Origin: a bacterium
GTDB taxonomy: Bacteria; Verrucomicrobiota; Verrucomicrobiia; Limisphaerales; J093
Direction: 5' to 3'
DNA length: 7,112 bases
NCBI GenBank assembly: GCA_021784265.1
Contig: JAJXTA010000136.1
Location: 1 to 7,112 of the forward strand
A program made the translations under genes and the position numbers. The notes beneath the pieces are model-generated. The model did not search any database, had not been told where the DNA came from, and saw nothing but the letters and a program-made list of their open reading frames with translations. Shown in pieces: positions 6,257 through 7,112 of the stretch (the stretch's first letter is position 1; each line of letters starts with the position of its first letter).

Positions 6257-6979
6257 ATGCCCGTGAACCCGCCGGTTCCCGGCCCGGTCGCCCGGGTGTT
6301 TGTCGCCCTCGCGCTCGAGCCCGCCTTGATGGCGGCCCTGGTGCGTGTCCAGCAGCGGTTGCAGGCGCGGCTCCCGCGGCGCGTCGTGCGGTGGGCGCGG
6401 CCCGAACAGCTCCATCTGACGCTGTGCTTTCTGGGGAACGTGGCCGTGGTTCGGCTGCCGGCCTTGGCGGCGGTGTTGCACGAGGCAGTCGCCAGCCTTC
6501 CCGCCCCGCGCTTGACCCTGACCGGCGCCGGTGGTTTCCCGGATCGCCAACGTCCGCGCGTCCTATGGGTGGGGATCGGCGGTGATCTGGCCGCCCTTGA
6601 CCTGCTCCAGGCACGCGTGGCGGCGGCGGTCGCCGGCTTCGGCGAGCACCGGGAAGCGCGCGGCTTCCAGCCCCACCTCACGGTCGGGCGGCTGGCGGGA
6701 GCTAACGCCCAGACCGCGCGGGCGGTGGGTGAGGCGCTGGCGGCAGTGACTGTCAGCCTGCTCGGCGAATGGTGTCCGGCTCAACTCCACCTGGTCGAAA
6801 GCCGGCTCAGCCCCGAAGGGGCGCGTTATGCGGAGCTGGCGGCGGTGGCCCTTGGCGCAGCGGGGCCCCGGTCAGGGGACGGGCCGAGTTCGTTTCTCCA
6901 AAACGATCGCGAGTCTCCCGGCGACCCGCCAGCGGCGCGCACGCCTGGCGTGCCTGGCGCGCCGCCAGCGGTAGAATGA
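6257..6979 (+). CDS. thpR: RNA 2',3'-cyclic phosphodiesterase (ThpR/LigT family, 2H phosphoesterase)
   Basis: The family opens 2',3'-cyclic phosphate ends of RNA to 2'-phosphates and can act in reverse as a 2'-5' RNA ligase; its cellular role is still unsettled. The two catalytic HxTx motifs are both intact: H-L-T-L-C-F-L-G (53-60) and H-L-T-V-G-R-L (140-146). The N-terminal strand R-V-F-V-A-L-A-L (13-20) and P-E-Q-L-H-L-T (49-55) are typical. The ATG at 6257 is preceded by GAGGG three bases away, a close but usable ribosome-binding site. The conserved domain ends around residue 201, near the usual 180-200 residue family length. Residues 202-240 are a Pro/Gly/Ser/Ala-rich tail with no family counterpart, encoded partly by short palindromic repeats (6927-6968). 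It follows the kinase after 79 bases, a stretch holding a 6-bp inverted repeat (6189-6194 with 6205-6210) but no T-tract. A functional link with the sugar genes is not evident. Confidence 0.92.
   Translation: MPVNPPVPGPVARVFVALALEPALMAALVRVQQRLQARLPRRVVRWARPEQLHLTLCFLGNVAVVRLPALAAVLHEAVASLPAPRLTLTGAGGFPDRQRPRVLWVGIGGDLAALDLLQARVAAAVAGFGEHREARGFQPHLTVGRLAGANAQTARAVGEALAAVTVSLLGEWCPAQLHLVESRLSPEGARYAELAAVALGAAGPRSGDGPSSFLQNDRESPGDPPAARTPGVPGAPPAVE
6927..6968 (+). repeat. Pair of adjacent small inverted repeats at the 3' end of thpR
   Basis: CGCCAG (6927-6932) is the reverse complement of CTGGCG (6945-6950), and a second copy of the pair lies at 6954-6959 and 6963-6968 around a three-base loop. 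The two CTGGCG arms are part of a tandem GCCTGGCG repeat with a 9-base period (6943-6950, 6952-6959). CCGCCAGCGG occurs as a direct repeat (6926-6935, 6962-6971). The cluster encodes the Pro/Ala-rich end of ThpR and stops about 30 bases before the next gene. It may be a REP-like extragenic element that became coding, or simple GC-rich low complexity. Confidence 0.4.
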
Positions 6980-7001
6980 TGACGGCGTTTGTCCGAGGCG
7001 T

Positions 7002-7112
7002 ATGATTACGAAATTGGAACTGACCAACTTCAAGAACTTCGCGAAGGCCGAGATCGGTTTTGGTCCGATGAGTCTGCTCTTGGGCGCGAACGCCACGGGC
7101 AAGAGTAACGTG
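7002..7112 (+). CDS. AAA/ABC-type ATPase, N-terminal 37 residues, cut by window edge
   Basis: The visible piece begins M-I-T-K-L-E-L-T-N-F-K-N-F and reaches a Walker A motif G-A-N-A-T-G-K-S-N (28-36), which binds the phosphates of ATP. This opening (a strand with an N-F-K-N/S-F turn, a second strand, then the P-loop by residue 28) is characteristic of the SMC/RecF/OLD-like group of ATPases often labelled AAA_21 or AAA_15. Walker B, the signature motif and any nuclease (Toprim) domain would lie beyond the right edge, so the subtype is unknown. The start is supported by GAGG ending four bases upstream. It follows thpR after 22 bases on the same strand, probably in the same transcript. Such ATPases occur both in housekeeping DNA repair and in antiphage systems; the present fragment does not discriminate. 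Confidence 0.82.
   Translation, partial: MITKLELTNFKNFAKAEIGFGPMSLLLGANATGKSNV

Noticed and set aside
6949..6977. TAGAAT (5 of 6 to the -10 consensus) before the right-edge ATPase gene
   Set aside because: The matching -35 position reads CGTGCC, which bears no resemblance to the consensus, and the gene follows thpR by only 22 bases, so read-through is the simpler view.

Overview
The window is GC-rich bacterial DNA, roughly two thirds G+C or more by eye, with GTG as well as ATG starts. Nothing identifies the species. A periplasmic Prc-type protease, a secreted DUF2961/GH172 protein with a pseudopilin-like tail, and a Dabb protein side by side would fit the Planctomycetota-Verrucomicrobiota group. 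This is an inference from gene content, held with moderate to low confidence.

Left half, minus strand (reading from 4400 down to 1): (i) an 852-residue secreted multidomain protein that joins a papain-like (C1A) cysteine peptidase, a DUF2961/GH172 glycoside hydrolase core, a beta-rich region and a pseudopilin-like C-terminus; (ii) a 99-residue Dabb-family protein; (iii) the first 427 residues of a tail-specific protease (Prc/Tsp), cut by the left edge before its catalytic domain. The gaps of 160 and 100 bases leave open whether the three form one transcript. The first and third products carry export signals, so this side deals largely with envelope or secreted functions.

Centre: a 227-base divergent intergenic region (4401-4627) holds a strong compound inverted repeat (4508-4556) that could form a structured leader RNA or a DNA regulatory structure.

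Right half, plus strand: a GmhA-like SIS-domain phosphosugar isomerase overlaps by 7 bases a ribokinase-like PfkB sugar kinase, so the two are probably translationally coupled. An RNA 2',3'-cyclic phosphodiesterase of the ThpR/LigT family follows, with an odd low-complexity tail rich in palindromes. The right edge cuts the first 37 codons of an ATPase whose Walker A motif is visible.

The item most worth a second look is the secreted peptidase-glycosidase-pseudopilin fusion. Second is the SIS plus PfkB pair with altered active-site positions, which looks like an unassigned sugar-phosphate module. There is no RNA gene, CRISPR array, insertion sequence or phage gene that I can support.
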